Of a stretch of DNA of 64,000 bases, positions 36,598 to 47,944 are shown piece after piece (the stretch's first letter is position 1; each line of letters begins with the position of its first letter). This stretch comes from Thiomonas delicata. GTDB lineage: Bacteria; Pseudomonadota; Gammaproteobacteria; Burkholderiales; Burkholderiaceae_C. Position numbers and translations under genes: made by a program. The stretch lies in NCBI RefSeq assembly GCF_900088825.1, contig NZ_LT592171.1:1689187-1753186 (forward strand), written 5' to 3'. The notes under the pieces were generated by a model. It had not been told where the DNA came from. It ran no database searches and saw only the letters and a program-made list of their open reading frames with translations.

Positions 36598-37332
36598 TCA
36601 AGCGCGAACATGCGCCGCCAGCCACACCAGACCCACAAACACCGGCTGGTGCAGCATGTAGATGGTCAATGGCCAGCGCCCGAGAAAAGTCAGCGGGCGC
36701 ACGGCGGGCAGCGCGGCGAGTGGCTTGAAGTCCACCCGCGCCAGCAAAGCGCCCAGACCCGCGCCCGCCCAGAACACCCCGATCCACGGCAGCAGCGGCA
36801 CGTAGTCCTCGGTGATGGGCTTTTGCGTGATGAGCCCGGTCCAGTTCCACAGCGGTGGATTGAACATCGGATGGCCCCAGAGTTCGGGTGCGGCGATCGC
36901 CACCGGCGCCAGCAGCAGCACCCAGGCGCCGAGGCGGCGGCTGACGAGGTGATGCACGAGCAGCATCGCCGCCACGCCCTGCAGGATGCCGAAGTAGATG
37001 AAGCTCCGCGGGAACGCCAGATAGCTCCCGGCCACCACCAGCAGCCCGCAGCCGAAGATCTGCCCCCAGCGTCTCCAGAATGCGGCTTCGCGGCGCCCGC
37101 GCGCGTCGCCATGGCTTTGCGCCAGCCCGGCGGTGAACAGGAACAGGCTGACGATGCACACGCGCTGCCACAGCCACCAGGGGCTGGTGTAGAAGTCGGT
37201 ATGGATGAAACCGAACCAGTTCAGGTCGAAGCTGAAGTGGAAGCTCATCATCCACACGATGGCCAGGCCGCGCAGGGTGTCGAGCCCGCCGAGGCGGGGG
37301 CGCGGCAACGCGGCGGATCGGTTCTGGCGCAT
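36598..37332 (-). CDS. DUF1624 / heparan-alpha-glucosaminide N-acetyltransferase-like membrane protein
   Basis: A 244-residue membrane protein with about seven segments. The start RLGGLDTLRGLAIVWMMSFH and NWTGLITQKPITEDYVPLLP are typical of DUF1624, a family related to membrane acyltransferases. The conserved Arg and His near the N-terminus would be the acyl-transfer site. Its ATG lies two bases after the purL stop, so it is probably translated from the purL transcript, although no functional link is known. Confidence 0.75.
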   Translation of the reverse strand: MRQNRSAALPRPRLGGLDTLRGLAIVWMMSFHFSFDLNWFGFIHTDFYTSPWWLWQRVCIVSLFLFTAGLAQSHGDARGRREAAFWRRWGQIFGCGLLVVAGSYLAFPRSFIYFGILQGVAAMLLVHHLVSRRLGAWVLLLAPVAIAAPELWGHPMFNPPLWNWTGLITQKPITEDYVPLLPWIGVFWAGAGLGALLARVDFKPLAALPAVRPLTFLGRWPLTIYMLHQPVFVGLVWLAAHVRA

Positions 37333-37334
37333 GC

Positions 37335-40300
37335 TCAGGCGCACCAGGCACGGGCGTTGCGGAACATGCGCATCCAGGGCGATGCATCGCCCCACTCGGG
37401 CGGGCACCAGCTGAACTGCAGGCCGCGGAACACGCGCTCGGCGTGGGGCATCAGCGCGGTGAAACGGCCGTCGGGCGTGGTCACGCTGGTCAGGCCGCCG
37501 GCGCTGCCGTTGGGATTGAACGGGTAGGCCTCGGTGGCCCGGCCGCTGCCGTCGACGAAGCGCAGCGCGGCATGCACCTGGGCCGCGTCACCCTGCTGGG
37601 AGAAGTCGGCGCGACCCTCGCCGTGCGCCACCACCACCGGCAAGCGGCTGCCCGCCATGCCGCTGAAGAAGATGGACGGCGACGGCAGCACCTCGACCAT
37701 GCTCAGGCGCGCCTCGTACTGCTCGGACTGGTTGCGCGTGAAGCGCGGCCAGGCGTGTGCGCCGGGAATCATCGGCGCGAGGGCGGCCAGCATCTGGCAG
37801 CCGTTGCAGGCGCCGAGCGCGAAGGTGTCGCCGCGGCCGAAGAAGCGGGCGAAGTCGTCGGCCAGCTTGGGGTTGAACAGGATGCTGCGCGCCCAGCCCT
37901 CGCCGGCGCCGAGCACGTCGCCATAGCTGAAGCCGCCGCAGGCGGTGAAACCACGGAAGTCCTTGAGGTCGACCCGGCCGGCGATGAGGTCGCTCATGTG
38001 CACGTCGAACACGTCGAAGCCGGCCTGGTCCATCGCCCAGGCCATTTCGCGCTGCGAGTTGACGCCCTGCTCGCGCAGGATGGCGACCTTGGGCCGCGCG
38101 CCGGTGGCGATGAAAGGCGCGGCCACGTCGTCGTGCAGGTCGAAGGTGAGGTGCGCGTGCAGTCCGGCGTCGGCGCCGCGCACCGCCTCGTGCTCGGCCT
38201 CGGCGCAGGCGGGGTTGTCGCGCAGGCGGCTGATGGCGTGCGAAACATGGTCCCAATGCGCCAGCAAGTCGGCGCGCGAGGCGGCAAACACCTTCTGCGT
38301 GTCGCGCCAGATCTCGATGGCGTCGCCGTCGGTGACCTGGCCGACGACATGGCTGCAGGCCGACAGTCCGTGCGCGCGCAGCGTCTGCAAGACGCGGTCG
38401 CGCTCGGCGGCGGCCACCTGCAACACCACGCCGAGTTCCTCGTTGAACAGCGCGCGCAGGGCGAGGTCGTTGCGCCGCTCGGCGACCTGCGCCGCCCAGT
38501 TCTTGGCATCGCCCGCGTCGGGCAGCGCCTCGGCGGCGGCGATCAGCAGGTCCAGGTTCAGCGCCACGCCGGCGCGCCCGGCGAAGGCCATTTCGCAGAC
38601 GGCCGCCCACAGGCCGCCGTCGCTGCGGTCGTGGTAGGCCAGCACGCGGCCGTGCTCGCGCAGCGCGGCCAGCGCGGCGGTCAGGCTCAGGAGGTCCTGC
38701 GCGTCGTCCAGGTCCGGCACGGGCGAAGCGACCTGCTGCAGGGCCTGCGCCAGGATGCTGCCGCCCATGCGCTGGCGGCCGTGGCCGAGATCGACCAGGA
38801 TGAGCACGCTGGGGCCGGCGTCGCGGCGCAGTTGCGGTGTCCAGGCGCCGCGCACGTCGGGCAGCACGGCGAAGGCGGACACCGCCAGCGACACCGGCGA
38901 GGTCACGCTGCGATCCTCGCCGCCGTGCTGCCAGCGGGTATGCATGGACAGCGAATCCTTGCCCACCGGCACGCCGATGCCCAGCGCCGGGCACAACTCC
39001 ATGGCCACGGCATGCACGGTGTCGTACAGCGCGGCGTCCTGGCCCGGCTGGCCGCAGGCGGCCATCCAGTTGCAGGAAAGTTTCACCTGAGCCAGGCTGG
39101 CCAGCGGTGCGGCGAGCAGATTGGTGATGGCTTCGGCCACCGCCATGCGGCCCGAGGCGGGGGCGTCGCTCACGGCCAGCGGCGTGCGCTCGCCCATGGC
39201 CATGGCTTCGCCGCGCACGCCGGCATAGTCGGCCAGGGTGATGGCGCAGTCGGCCACCGGAACCTGCCACGGGCCGACCATGGGATCGCGGTGCGACAGC
39301 CCGCCGACGGTGCGGTCGCCGATGGTGATGAGAAAGCGCTTGGACGCCACGCTGGGATGGCGCAGCACCGTGGTGGCGGCCCAGTCCAGCGCCACGCCGG
39401 TGAGGTCCACGTCGGGCAGTTGCACCGGCACGCGCTGCACGTCGCGCACCATGCGCGGCGGCTTGCCCAGCAGCACGGACAGCGGCATGTCCACCGGCTG
39501 CTCGGGCAGCAGCGCGTCGCCCACCTGCAGCTGCGGTTCGGCCTGTGCCCGGCCGACCACGGCATAGGGGCAGCGCTCGCGCGCGCAGATGGCGGCGAAA
39601 TCGTCGAGCGCTTCGGGGGCGATGGCCAGCACGTAGCGCTCCTGGCTCTCGTTGCACCAGATCTCGCGCGGGCTCATGCCGCTTTCCTCCACCGGCACGT
39701 CGCGCAATTCGAAGCGCGCGCCGCGCCCAGCGCCGTCCACCAGTTCGGGAAAGGCATTGGACAGCCCCCCTGCGCCGACGTCGTGGATGGCCAGGATGGG
39801 GTTGGCTGCGCCGAGCGCGCGGCAGGCGTCGATGACCTCCTGCGCGCGGCGCTGCATCTCCGGGTTGCCGCGCTGCACGGAGTCGAAGTCCAGGTGCTCG
39901 GCGTTGGCGCCGGTGGCCAGACTCGACGCCGCGCCCCCGCCCACGCCGATGCGCATGCCGGGGCCGCCGAGCTGGATCAGCAGGGTTCCCGGCGCGAATT
40001 CCAGCTTGTGCGTATGCGCGTCGGCCACCTCGCCCAGGCCGCCCGCCAGCATGATGGGCTTGTGGTAACCCCAGGTGCGCCCGGCGGCGGGCTGTTCGAA
40101 CACGCGGAACACGCCGGCCAGATTGGGGCGGCCGAATTCGTTGTTGAAGGCGGCGGCGCCGATCGGCCCGTCCACCATGATTTGCAACGGGCTGGCGATG
40201 TGGGCCGGGCGGCCGATTTCCGTTCGTTCCCACGGCTCGGGCTGCGCCGCGTCGAGCCGCAGGTTCGACACGTGGAAGCCGCTCAATCCGGCCTTGGGCC

Positions 40301-41318
40301 GGCCGCCGCGCCCGGTGGCGCCTTCGTCGCGGATTTCCCCGCCCGCCCCGGTGGCCGCACCCGGAAACGGCGAAATGGCGGTGGGGTGGTTGTGGGTCTC
40401 CACCTTCATCAGCGTGTGCGCCAGCGCGGGTTCGGCGGCGTAGCGATGCTGCGGGCCCTGCGGCTGCCAGCGCTGGATTTCGCCGCCCTGCATCACGGCG
40501 GAATTGTCCGAATACGCCACCACCGTGCCCTGCGGACTGGTGGCGTGGGTGTGGCGGATCATGCCGAACATGGACAGCGGCTGCGGCTGGCCGTCGATGA
40601 CGAACTGGGCGTTGAAAATCTTGTGCCGGCAGTGCTCGCTGTTGGCCTGGGCGAACATCATCAGCTCGACATCGGTGGGGTTGCGGCGCAACTGCCCGGC
40701 GAAGGCGTCGACCAGATAGGCGATCTCGTCCGCCGACAAGGCCAGGCCCTGCTCCACATTGGCCTGCTCCAGCGCCGCGCGCCCCTGCCCCAGCACGTCC
40801 ACCGTGCGCAGGTGTTGCGGGGGCAGGTCGGCGAACAGACGGTGGGCCTCCTGGCGCTGCAGCACCACGGTCTCGGTCATGCGGTCGTGCAGCAGCGGAG
40901 CCACCGCCAGCAGTTCGGTTTCGCTCAGGGCCGCAAGCTTGGCGAACAGCCCGCCCGGCTTGAGCACGAAACGGTATTCCACCCCGCGCTCGATGCGCCG
41001 CACCTCGGCCCCGCAGTTGTGCGCGATGTCGGTGGCCTTGCTGGCCCAGGGCGAGATGGTGCCCAGGCGCGGGATCACCAGCAGCGCCGGCCCCTGCAGC
41101 GGGCCGTCGTACGAGGGTCCGTAGCGCAGCAGGCCGCCCAGGCGGTTGTGCAGCTCGGGGGCGGGCTCGGCATCGGTCGCGACGAAGTGCACGAAGCGCG
41201 CATGGATGTCGACGATGGACGCGGCCAGCGCGGGCTGCGCCTGCCGCAGGCGCAGCATCAGGGCCTGACGACGAAATGGCGACAGCGCTTGTGCGCCGTC
41301 GAAAGTGGAAATGTGCAT
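37335..41318 (-). CDS. purL: Phosphoribosylformylglycinamidine synthase (single chain)
   Basis: A 1327-residue purine-biosynthesis enzyme converting FGAR to FGAM with glutamine and ATP. The order is N-terminal domain, two PurM-like halves ([17 protein letters not shown] and [11 protein letters not shown] motifs visible) and a C-terminal glutamine amidotransferase with the nucleophile in [12 protein letters not shown]. Length is that of large-type PurL of beta- and gammaproteobacteria. It is followed closely by the DUF1624 gene and is divergent from map. Confidence 0.95.
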   Translation of the reverse strand: MHISTFDGAQALSPFRRQALMLRLRQAQPALAASIVDIHARFVHFVATDAEPAPELHNRLGGLLRYGPSYDGPLQGPALLVIPRLGTISPWASKATDIAHNCGAEVRRIERGVEYRFVLKPGGLFAKLAALSETELLAVAPLLHDRMTETVVLQRQEAHRLFADLPPQHLRTVDVLGQGRAALEQANVEQGLALSADEIAYLVDAFAGQLRRNPTDVELMMFAQANSEHCRHKIFNAQFVIDGQPQPLSMFGMIRHTHATSPQGTVVAYSDNSAVMQGGEIQRWQPQGPQHRYAAEPALAHTLMKVETHNHPTAISPFPGAATGAGGEIRDEGATGRGGRPKAGLSGFHVSNLRLDAAQPEPWERTEIGRPAHIASPLQIMVDGPIGAAAFNNEFGRPNLAGVFRVFEQPAAGRTWGYHKPIMLAGGLGEVADAHTHKLEFAPGTLLIQLGGPGMRIGVGGGAASSLATGANAEHLDFDSVQRGNPEMQRRAQEVIDACRALGAANPILAIHDVGAGGLSNAFPELVDGAGRGARFELRDVPVEESGMSPREIWCNESQERYVLAIAPEALDDFAAICARERCPYAVVGRAQAEPQLQVGDALLPEQPVDMPLSVLLGKPPRMVRDVQRVPVQLPDVDLTGVALDWAATTVLRHPSVASKRFLITIGDRTVGGLSHRDPMVGPWQVPVADCAITLADYAGVRGEAMAMGERTPLAVSDAPASGRMAVAEAITNLLAAPLASLAQVKLSCNWMAACGQPGQDAALYDTVHAVAMELCPALGIGVPVGKDSLSMHTRWQHGGEDRSVTSPVSLAVSAFAVLPDVRGAWTPQLRRDAGPSVLILVDLGHGRQRMGGSILAQALQQVASPVPDLDDAQDLLSLTAALAALREHGRVLAYHDRSDGGLWAAVCEMAFAGRAGVALNLDLLIAAAEALPDAGDAKNWAAQVAERRNDLALRALFNEELGVVLQVAAAERDRVLQTLRAHGLSACSHVVGQVTDGDAIEIWRDTQKVFAASRADLLAHWDHVSHAISRLRDNPACAEAEHEAVRGADAGLHAHLTFDLHDDVAAPFIATGARPKVAILREQGVNSQREMAWAMDQAGFDVFDVHMSDLIAGRVDLKDFRGFTACGGFSYGDVLGAGEGWARSILFNPKLADDFARFFGRGDTFALGACNGCQMLAALAPMIPGAHAWPRFTRNQSEQYEARLSMVEVLPSPSIFFSGMAGSRLPVVVAHGEGRADFSQQGDAAQVHAALRFVDGSGRATEAYPFNPNGSAGGLTSVTTPDGRFTALMPHAERVFRGLQFSWCPPEWGDASPWMRMFRNARAWCA

Positions 41319-41528
41319 GGAAGGCGCAGGCGGGAATGGGATGCGGGAAAGACGTGGACACCGCGCAAGCGCCAGGCCGGGAACGCCTGGGCCATGCCAC
41401 CGGCGGCAGATTGACCACCCGTGGCGGCTTGCGAAGCGCGCATTTTAGATGGCGACACCCTGACGCGAACGCGGCCACCGCCGCCGGGCATGCCGTCCGG
41501 CGTGGCCGGTGAGATAATCGCCCGCACT

Positions 41529-42347
41529 ATGAGCATCTCCATCAAAAACCAGGAAGACATCGCCAAGATGCGCGTGGCCGGCCGGCTCGGCTCCGAAGTT
41601 CTGGACTATCTCACGCCCCACGTGAAGGCCGGTGTCACCACGCAGCAGCTCGACCGCCTGGCGCACGACTACATCGTCGGTGTGCAAAAGGCCATTCCCG
41701 CGCCGCTGAACTACGCCCCGCCGGGCTACACCCCCTATCCCGCGTCCATCTGCACCTCGGTCAACCACGTGGTGTGCCACGGCATCCCGAACGACCGCGC
41801 GCTGAAGGACGGCGACGTGGTCAACATCGACGTCACCGTCATCAAGGACGGCTACCACGGCGACACCAGCCGCATGTTCATCGTCGGCAAGGTGCCCACC
41901 CACGTGCAGCGCCTGTGCCAGATCACCTACGAAGCCATGTGGCAGGGCATCGCGCGCGTGCGCCCCGGGGTGCGCCTCGGCGACATCGGCCACGCCATCC
42001 AGACCTTTGCCGAAGCTGCCGGCTACAGCGTGGTGCGCGAATTCTGCGGCCACGGCATCGGCCGCAAATTCCACGAAGATCCCCAGGTCCTGCATTACGG
42101 CCGCCCCGGCACCCTGGAAGAGCTGCGGCCCGGCATGACCTTCACCATCGAGCCGATGATCAACGCCGGACGGCGCGAGATTCGCGAAATGCCCGACGGC
42201 TGGACCATCGTCACCAAGGATCGCTCGCTGTCGGCGCAGTGGGAACACACCGTGCTCGTCACCGAAACCGGCTACGAGGTGCTCACCGTGTCCGCCGGCA
42301 CGCCTGCCCCGCCGGAATTCGTGCGCGAACTCGCCACCACGGCCTAA
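41529..42347 (+). CDS. map: Methionine aminopeptidase, type I
   Basis: A 272-residue enzyme that removes the initiator methionine. The five metal ligands of the family are visible: Asp in NIDVTVI, Asp in GDTSRMF, His in GHGIGRKFHEDP, Glu in TIEPMIN and Glu in QWEHTVLV. A possible -10 box GATAAT at about 41512-41517 lies close before the ATG. Seven bases separate it from glnD, so the two are likely co-transcribed. Confidence 0.95.
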   Translation: MSISIKNQEDIAKMRVAGRLGSEVLDYLTPHVKAGVTTQQLDRLAHDYIVGVQKAIPAPLNYAPPGYTPYPASICTSVNHVVCHGIPNDRALKDGDVVNIDVTVIKDGYHGDTSRMFIVGKVPTHVQRLCQITYEAMWQGIARVRPGVRLGDIGHAIQTFAEAAGYSVVREFCGHGIGRKFHEDPQVLHYGRPGTLEELRPGMTFTIEPMINAGRREIREMPDGWTIVTKDRSLSAQWEHTVLVTETGYEVLTVSAGTPAPPEFVRELATTA

Positions 42348-42354
42348 GCAGTCC

Positions 42355-45009
42355 TTGGCATCCTCCAGTTCCGCCCAAGCGGCTCCGCCGCTGCCGACCG
42401 AAGCAGGCCGAATACGGCCCGAATTGCCGGCGCGCGACATCGCCGGGGTGCGGAGTTTCTGGCATGAAGCCCGACAACGACTGCTCGGCGACTTCAAGAC
42501 CCGTCCCCAGCGCATCAGCCAGCTTCTACGCGGCCTGAGCCGTGCGGTGGATCTGGCCCTGCGCGAGCTGTGGACTCTGGCCGGCATGCCGGCCGACGCG
42601 GCGCTCATGGCGGTCGGGGGCTTCGGGCGCGGCGAGCTGTTCCCCTATTCCGACGTCGACGTGCTCATCCTGCTGCCGGACGCCGCCGACGCGAGCACCC
42701 AGCAGGCCGTCGAGCGTTTCGTCGCCGCATGCTGGGATGCCGGGCTGGAGATCGGGCCCAGCGTGCGCACCGTGCTGGCCTGCATCGAGGAGTCGGCGCA
42801 GGACGTCACGGTGCAGACCACCCTGCTCGAATCCCGCGCGCTGTGCGGAGATGCCGTGCTGATCCGGCGCTTCCGCAAGGCCTTCAAGAACCACCTGGAA
42901 GCGCGCGCCTTCTTCCGCGCCAAGATGCTCGAAATGCGCCAGCGCCATGCCAAGTTCGAGAACACGCCCTACGCGCTGGAACCCAATTGCAAGGAAAGTC
43001 CCGGCGGCCTGCGCGATCTGCAAATGCTGCTGTGGGTGGCGCGCGCCGCCGGCTTGGGCGGCAACTGGCAGCAACTGCGCCGCAGCGGCGTGCTGAGCGC
43101 CTACGAGGCGCGCAAGATCCAGACCAACGAGCGCACGCTCAAACGCATCCGCGCGCATCTGCATATCGCGGCCGGCCGGCGCGAAGACAGGCTGGTGTTC
43201 GATCTGCAGAACACCGTGTCGTCCACGCTGGGCCTCAGGCCCGAACCGAACAAACGCGCCGGCGAGGCGCTGATGCAGCACTACTACTGGGCCGCCAAGG
43301 CCGTGGAGCAGCTCAACCAGATCGTGCTCCTGACCATCGAGGGCCGGCTTTGGCCTGAACTCGCGGCGCAGCCGGGAACCCCGATCACGGGCATCGAAGG
43401 CGTCGAGGACGGCCGCTTTCTCGACAAGGACGGGCGCCTCGAGCCCGCCGACCTCGGACTCTACGAGCGCGATCCTCCGGCCATCCTGGAAACCTTCGTC
43501 GTGTTCACGCACGCGCCCGCCATTCGCGGCCTGACCGCACCCACGCTGCGCGCGCTCTACCACGCCCGCGAACGCATGAATACGGCGTTCTGCCGCGACC
43601 CGCGCAGCCACGCCGCCTTCCTGCGCATCATCCAGTCGCCGCAGGGGGCGACCCACGCCTTGCGGCTGATGAACCGCACCAGCGTGCTTGGGCGCTATCT
43701 GCGCCCGTTCCGCCGCATCGTCGGGCAGATGCAGCACGACCTGTTCCATGTCTATACGGTGGACCAGCACATCCTGATGGTGGTGCGCAACGTGCGGCGC
43801 TTCTTCGTCCTCGAACACGCCCACGAATATCCGTTTTGCGCCCAGCTGGCTGCCGGCATCGAGAAGCCCTGGCGCCTGGTGCTGGCCGCGCTGTTCCACG
43901 ACATCGCCAAAGGTCGCGGAGGCGATCACTCCGTGCTCGGCACCACCGAGGTGCGGCGCTTCGGCAAGGCCACCGGCCTGAGCCCGGAAGACACCGCCTT
44001 CGTCGCCTTCCTGGTCGAACAGCACCTCACCATGTCCCGCGTGGCGCAGAAGGAAGACCTCAGCGACCCCGAGGTCGTGCTGCGCTTCGCGCGCCTCATG
44101 GGCGATGAACCCCACCTCACGGCGCTGTACCTGCTGACCGTGGCCGACATCCGGGGCACCAGCCCCAAGGTCTGGAACGGCTGGAAAGCCAAACTGCTGG
44201 AGGACCTGTACCGTGCCACGCTGCGCGTGCTCGGCGGCCAGGCGCCGAACCCGCAGGCCGAACTGCGCCAGCGCCAGATGGAGGCTCATCGCCTGCTCCA
44301 CCTCTACGGCATCGACGAACAAGGTTCCAAGCCGCTGTGGGACACGCTGGATTCCAGCTATTTCCTGCGCCACGACCCTGCCGACGTGGCCTGGCATACG
44401 CGCCAGCTCATGCGCCACACGGGCAGCAGCGTGCCCGTGGTCAGCGGCCGCCTGGCACCCTATGGCGAGGGCCTGCAGGTGCTGGTGTACTGCCCCGACC
44501 AGCCCGATTTGTTCGCGCGTATCTGCGGCTTCTTCGACACCCACAATTTCAGCATTCTCGACGCCAAGGTCCACACCACCCGCAACGGCTGGGCGCTGGA
44601 CAGCTTCGTCGTGGTGGAACCCAATCTGGCCCAGCATTACCGCGACCTCATCTCGATGCTGGAAGTGGAACTGGCCCGCACCCTGGCCGCGCGCGGGCCC
44701 TTGCCCGAGCCGGTGCACGGCCGGGTGTCGCGCCGGGTGCGCCATTTCCCGGTGCAGCCGCGCGTGGAACTGCGTCCCGACGAGCGCGGCCAACGCTGGA
44801 TCCTGAGCGTGCGCGCCAGCGACCGCACCGGCCTGCTCTACGCCATCGCCCGCGTGCTGACCGCGCGCGGCATCAGCGTCCAGCTGGCCAAGATCATGAC
44901 CCTGGGCGAACGCGTCGAGGACACCTTCGTGCTCCAGTCCCCGGCCCTGAGCAACGAACGCACGGTCATCGCCGTGGAAAACGAGCTGCTCGAAGCGCTC
45001 GGAACCTAG
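42355..45009 (+). CDS. glnD: Bifunctional uridylyltransferase/uridylyl-removing enzyme
   Basis: An 884-residue nitrogen-status sensor that adds or removes UMP on PII proteins. The order is nucleotidyltransferase domain (GGFGRGELFPYSDVDVL, residues 88-104), middle helical domain, HD domain with ALFHDIAKGRGGDHS, then two ACT domains at the C-terminus (around 710-790 and 815-884) that sense glutamine. The start is a TTG at 42355 because no ATG precedes the nucleotidyltransferase motif; this choice is uncertain. It follows map closely. Confidence 0.92.
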   Translation: MASSSSAQAAPPLPTEAGRIRPELPARDIAGVRSFWHEARQRLLGDFKTRPQRISQLLRGLSRAVDLALRELWTLAGMPADAALMAVGGFGRGELFPYSDVDVLILLPDAADASTQQAVERFVAACWDAGLEIGPSVRTVLACIEESAQDVTVQTTLLESRALCGDAVLIRRFRKAFKNHLEARAFFRAKMLEMRQRHAKFENTPYALEPNCKESPGGLRDLQMLLWVARAAGLGGNWQQLRRSGVLSAYEARKIQTNERTLKRIRAHLHIAAGRREDRLVFDLQNTVSSTLGLRPEPNKRAGEALMQHYYWAAKAVEQLNQIVLLTIEGRLWPELAAQPGTPITGIEGVEDGRFLDKDGRLEPADLGLYERDPPAILETFVVFTHAPAIRGLTAPTLRALYHARERMNTAFCRDPRSHAAFLRIIQSPQGATHALRLMNRTSVLGRYLRPFRRIVGQMQHDLFHVYTVDQHILMVVRNVRRFFVLEHAHEYPFCAQLAAGIEKPWRLVLAALFHDIAKGRGGDHSVLGTTEVRRFGKATGLSPEDTAFVAFLVEQHLTMSRVAQKEDLSDPEVVLRFARLMGDEPHLTALYLLTVADIRGTSPKVWNGWKAKLLEDLYRATLRVLGGQAPNPQAELRQRQMEAHRLLHLYGIDEQGSKPLWDTLDSSYFLRHDPADVAWHTRQLMRHTGSSVPVVSGRLAPYGEGLQVLVYCPDQPDLFARICGFFDTHNFSILDAKVHTTRNGWALDSFVVVEPNLAQHYRDLISMLEVELARTLAARGPLPEPVHGRVSRRVRHFPVQPRVELRPDERGQRWILSVRASDRTGLLYAIARVLTARGISVQLAKIMTLGERVEDTFVLQSPALSNERTVIAVENELLEALGT

Positions 45010-45079
45010 GGCGCGTCCACAGCGCCGGCCTCTCAAGGAAAGGCCGGGCCGTCCCAAGTTTCGTTGACCCCCACGGGGG

Positions 45080-45097
45080 CGGGCTGGGCGCAGCCCG
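45080..45097. terminator. Hairpin between convergent glnD and cbpM
   Basis: CGGGCTG (45080-45086) and CAGCCCG (45091-45097) form a seven-base stem with a GGCG loop in the gap between the two stop codons, and can act on both strands. Confidence 0.45.
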
Positions 45098-45110
45098 GCC
45101 CTGGGGACGC

Positions 45111-45434
45111 TCAGTCGTTCTCGACACCGGCGCGCACCAGCTTGGCACGAAGTTCGTCCAACTGGCCGATGAGATCAAGCGCCAAGGCAGCGCCCTCCAG
45201 ATTCACCCCCAGGTCATGCTGCAGGCGCCACGCGGCGCGCGCCGTGAACAGCGCCTGCGACGCGAATCTCCATTCCGACGGAGACGCGGTCTGCGCCGGC
45301 AGCGGTTCCAGAATGCCCGCCTGCACCAGTTCGATCACCCAGGTCTCGGGCTGGGCGCAGCCCCGCGTGATGTCCTGCAGGCTGAGCAGAACGCTGTCGT
45401 CCATGGGAAAGCTTTTCAGGACGGTGGCAATCAT
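45111..45434 (-). CDS. cbpM: Chaperone modulator CbpM
   Basis: A 107-residue MerR-like helical protein that binds and restrains the DnaJ-like CbpA. The pattern LSLQDITRGCAQPETWVIEL and the C-terminal heptad-like stretch LALDLIGQLDELRAKL match the CbpM family. It lies three bases after cbpA on the minus strand, the usual arrangement. Confidence 0.82.
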   Translation of the reverse strand: MIATVLKSFPMDDSVLLSLQDITRGCAQPETWVIELVQAGILEPLPAQTASPSEWRFASQALFTARAAWRLQHDLGVNLEGAALALDLIGQLDELRAKLVRAGVEND

Positions 45435-45437
45435 GGT

Positions 45438-46409
45438 TCAAACCCCCAGATGCAGGCGTGGATTGAAACGCAATTCGGCAGCCATCTTGCGATACAGCTC
45501 CGCGGCCTTCGGGTCCTCGGCCGGCGGCAGCACCACCTTCAGTTCGATGTACAGATCGCCCGGTTCCGCAGCCGGCAGACCACGGCCGCGCAGGCGCAGC
45601 TTGCGCCCGGTCTGCGAGCCGGCCGGAATGCTCACCTCCACCTTGCCCGCCGGCGTGGGCGCGGTCAGCTGCGCGCCGAGCGCCGCCTCCCAGGGCGCCA
45701 CGGGCAGCGTGAGGTACAGATCCTTGTCGACCATCCGATACCAGGCATGGGGCTTGAACTGGATTTCCAGGTAGAGGTCGCCGCTGCGGCCATCCGCCCC
45801 CGGCGCACCTTGGCCCGCCAGGCGCAGGCGCTGGCCCTCGCGCACGCCGCGCGGAATCTGCACCCGTAGGCTGCGCTCGCGCATGACCACGCGACCCGAG
45901 GCATCTTGCGTCGGGCTTTGCAGCGTGATGTTGCGCTCGGCGCCGGTGTAGGCGTCCTCGATGTCGATGAGGATGCGCGCGTGGTGGTCGGCCGCGGGCG
46001 CGGCGCGGGACTGCCTCCCCGCGCCCGCCTCGAAGCCGTTGCCCCGCGCCGCGCCGCCGAACAGCGACTCGAAAAAGTCGCTGAACGCCGCGGCCTCCTC
46101 GGCGTCCATGCGCCGGCCGCCCGCCGGCCTCGCACCGGAGAACTCGAAGCCGCTGCCCCAGTCCGGCGGGGGCTGGAATTCCTGCCCGGCCTGGTAACGC
46201 GACCCCAACCGATCGTAGGCGGCGCGCTTTTCAGGATCCTTGAGCACCTCGTAGGCCTCGCCGAGTTCCTTGAAACGCTCTTCGGCCCCCGACTCCTTGC
46301 TCACGTCCGGGTGGTACTTGCGCGCCAGCTTGCGGTAGGCGCGCTTGATCTCGTCGACGCTGGCGCCGCGCTCGACGCCGAGCACCTGGTAGTAGTCCTT
46401 GTACCTCAT
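45438..46409 (-). CDS. cbpA: DnaJ-class curved-DNA-binding co-chaperone CbpA
   Basis: A 323-residue J-domain protein. The J domain is at residues 1-70 ([19 protein letters not shown] and the HPD motif in [11 protein letters not shown]); a Gly/Phe-rich linker follows and then the two C-terminal substrate-binding domains without the DnaJ zinc finger. It assists DnaK and binds DNA in E. coli. The ATG at 46409 starts the J domain directly; an upstream start would add unrelated residues. Partner cbpM follows. Confidence 0.92.
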   Translation of the reverse strand: MRYKDYYQVLGVERGASVDEIKRAYRKLARKYHPDVSKESGAEERFKELGEAYEVLKDPEKRAAYDRLGSRYQAGQEFQPPPDWGSGFEFSGARPAGGRRMDAEEAAAFSDFFESLFGGAARGNGFEAGAGRQSRAAPAADHHARILIDIEDAYTGAERNITLQSPTQDASGRVVMRERSLRVQIPRGVREGQRLRLAGQGAPGADGRSGDLYLEIQFKPHAWYRMVDKDLYLTLPVAPWEAALGAQLTAPTPAGKVEVSIPAGSQTGRKLRLRGRGLPAAEPGDLYIELKVVLPPAEDPKAAELYRKMAAELRFNPRLHLGV

Positions 46410-46624
46410 CTCTCGTTTCGCCCTTCGTGGAGGATGCTGCGTTCTTCTATTTGCGTGCTGTGTCCGGATTGACAAGGCCACCCCGCTGCGATCTGGGTCA
46501 ACTTCGCTGCCCCGCCCTCCCTGGTGCGTATTCTCCACGCATCGCCCGCGGGCCGGCTTGGCGTGTCAGCACACAGGGCGGCTGGGCCGGGCGCAGAGCG
46601 CATTCAGCGCCGAAACAGGCGGCC

Positions 46625-47716
46625 CTAGCTTCGCTCGAGCAAGGCCGACAGGTCGAGGCTGGACTGCTTGCCGATCTTGTCGCCATGCAGCGCAAGCCAC
46701 GTCTGCGCCTGTTCGACGCCCAGCTCATACAAGCGCACGAGGAAGGACATGTGCGGCGCCAGCTTGGTTTCCGCGGCGAACTCGCCCATCGACGCATGCG
46801 CGTCGATCAGGTGGAAGCGCGACTGCATGATGCGCCTGTCCAGGCGGCCGAAACGCCACAGCGACGCGGCGGCGAAGGCTCGTGCCCGGCTGAACATGTG
46901 CAACTCGCGCATCAGCGGCGCGGTGAAGGCCAGTTCCATGGTGCGCTCCCGGATGCCCTGCACGGTACGCGGCGCCGGCCCCAGCTTCGACGGACTGAGC
47001 AGCACCAGCAAGGTGTCGCGGCTGGCGCATTCGTAGAACAGGGGAAAGATGGCAGGATTGGCGGCAAAGGCGCCGTCCCAATAGGCATCGCCGTCGATCT
47101 CCACCGCATGCTGCAGATTGGGCAGGCAGGCCGACGCCAACAGCGGCGGCACGTCGAGTTCGTGGTTGCGGAACAATCGCAGCCCGCCCGTCTCGGCGCG
47201 CGTGGCGGCGACGAACAGGCGCGGCGTTTTGGTCCTTCGCAGGCATTCGAAGTCCACCAGATCGGCCAGGAGGTCCCGCAACGGGTTGAGATTGAGGGGG
47301 TTGAACTGATAGGGCGAGACGAACTGCGCCCAGTGCAGCATGAGGCGGGCCGTTGGCGCCAAGGCGACTCCCGAGCCATCGTCCATGGGCACGGCGAAGC
47401 CGATGGGCACACTGGCGGCGATGCGGGTCCAGAACGTCGAAAGCAGCTCGCGCGCGCCGTCGCGCCCGCCGCGCCGCAACCCCTCGGCAAGCATCACTGC
47501 ATTCATGGCCCCGGCGCTCGACCCGCTCAGGCCCTCGAAGTCAAGGCGGCCGTCCTCCAGCAGCCGATCCAGCACCCCCCAGGTGAAAGCGCCATGCGCG
47601 CCCCCGCCCTGCAAGGCAAGGTTGATGACGGTGCGCCGAGTTCGCGTTGCGAACAACATGTGGTCAAAGGAATCCGGGTCAGAGAAAAGTCGTGCGAGCG
47701 CCGCCAGGCCAGTCAT
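46625..47716 (-). CDS. Patatin-like phospholipase
   Basis: A 363-residue acyl hydrolase. The oxyanion loop is GGGAHGAF, the nucleophile serine is in GLSGSSAGAMNAV, and the catalytic Asp is in YWDGAFAANP. The family hydrolyses phospholipids or storage lipids. The ATG at 47716 is preferred because upstream residues look non-coding. The C-terminal part has a helical region with conserved RDTLLVLLSPSK. It stands alone on the minus strand. Confidence 0.85.
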   Translation of the reverse strand: MTGLAALARLFSDPDSFDHMLFATRTRRTVINLALQGGGAHGAFTWGVLDRLLEDGRLDFEGLSGSSAGAMNAVMLAEGLRRGGRDGARELLSTFWTRIAASVPIGFAVPMDDGSGVALAPTARLMLHWAQFVSPYQFNPLNLNPLRDLLADLVDFECLRRTKTPRLFVAATRAETGGLRLFRNHELDVPPLLASACLPNLQHAVEIDGDAYWDGAFAANPAIFPLFYECASRDTLLVLLSPSKLGPAPRTVQGIRERTMELAFTAPLMRELHMFSRARAFAAASLWRFGRLDRRIMQSRFHLIDAHASMGEFAAETKLAPHMSFLVRLYELGVEQAQTWLALHGDKIGKQSSLDLSALLERS

Positions 47717-47905
47717 CGTGCCAGACGCAGAACGCCGAAACTGAGCTTCGAAGCCGCCCTGCCCGCTCGCCGTCTTTGCGGACGTGGCCGGGGCTGCCCG
47801 GCTCATTGAGGGGTGGAGTATGACATTCCACCGTGAAGCATGCCCCCGAACGCCCCATTCATCGACGCTCGCCGTGGCGGCGCGACTGTTCATGCCACGG
47901 CGTCT

Positions 47906-47932
47906 ATACTGTTTATACGGTTTATTCCGTTT
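47906..47932 (+). repeat. Three 9-bp tandem repeats before a histone-like gene
   Basis: ATACTGTTT (47906-47914), ATACGGTTT (47915-47923) and ATTCCGTTT (47924-47932) lie head to tail, ending about 12 bases before the ATG at 47945 and touching the ribosome site. They also supply an AT-rich -10-like stretch. The arrangement suggests an operator for autoregulation. Confidence 0.5.
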
Positions 47933-47944
47933 CAGGAGATTTCC

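Noticed and set aside
37443-41414. 1323-codon plus-strand frame opposite purL
   Set aside because: It is the complement of a certain gene in high-GC DNA; composition is Gly/His/Arg-rich without domains.
47906-47932. Short CRISPR-like repeat array
   Set aside because: Three 9-bp direct repeats without spacers and with no cas genes nearby; an operator is more likely.
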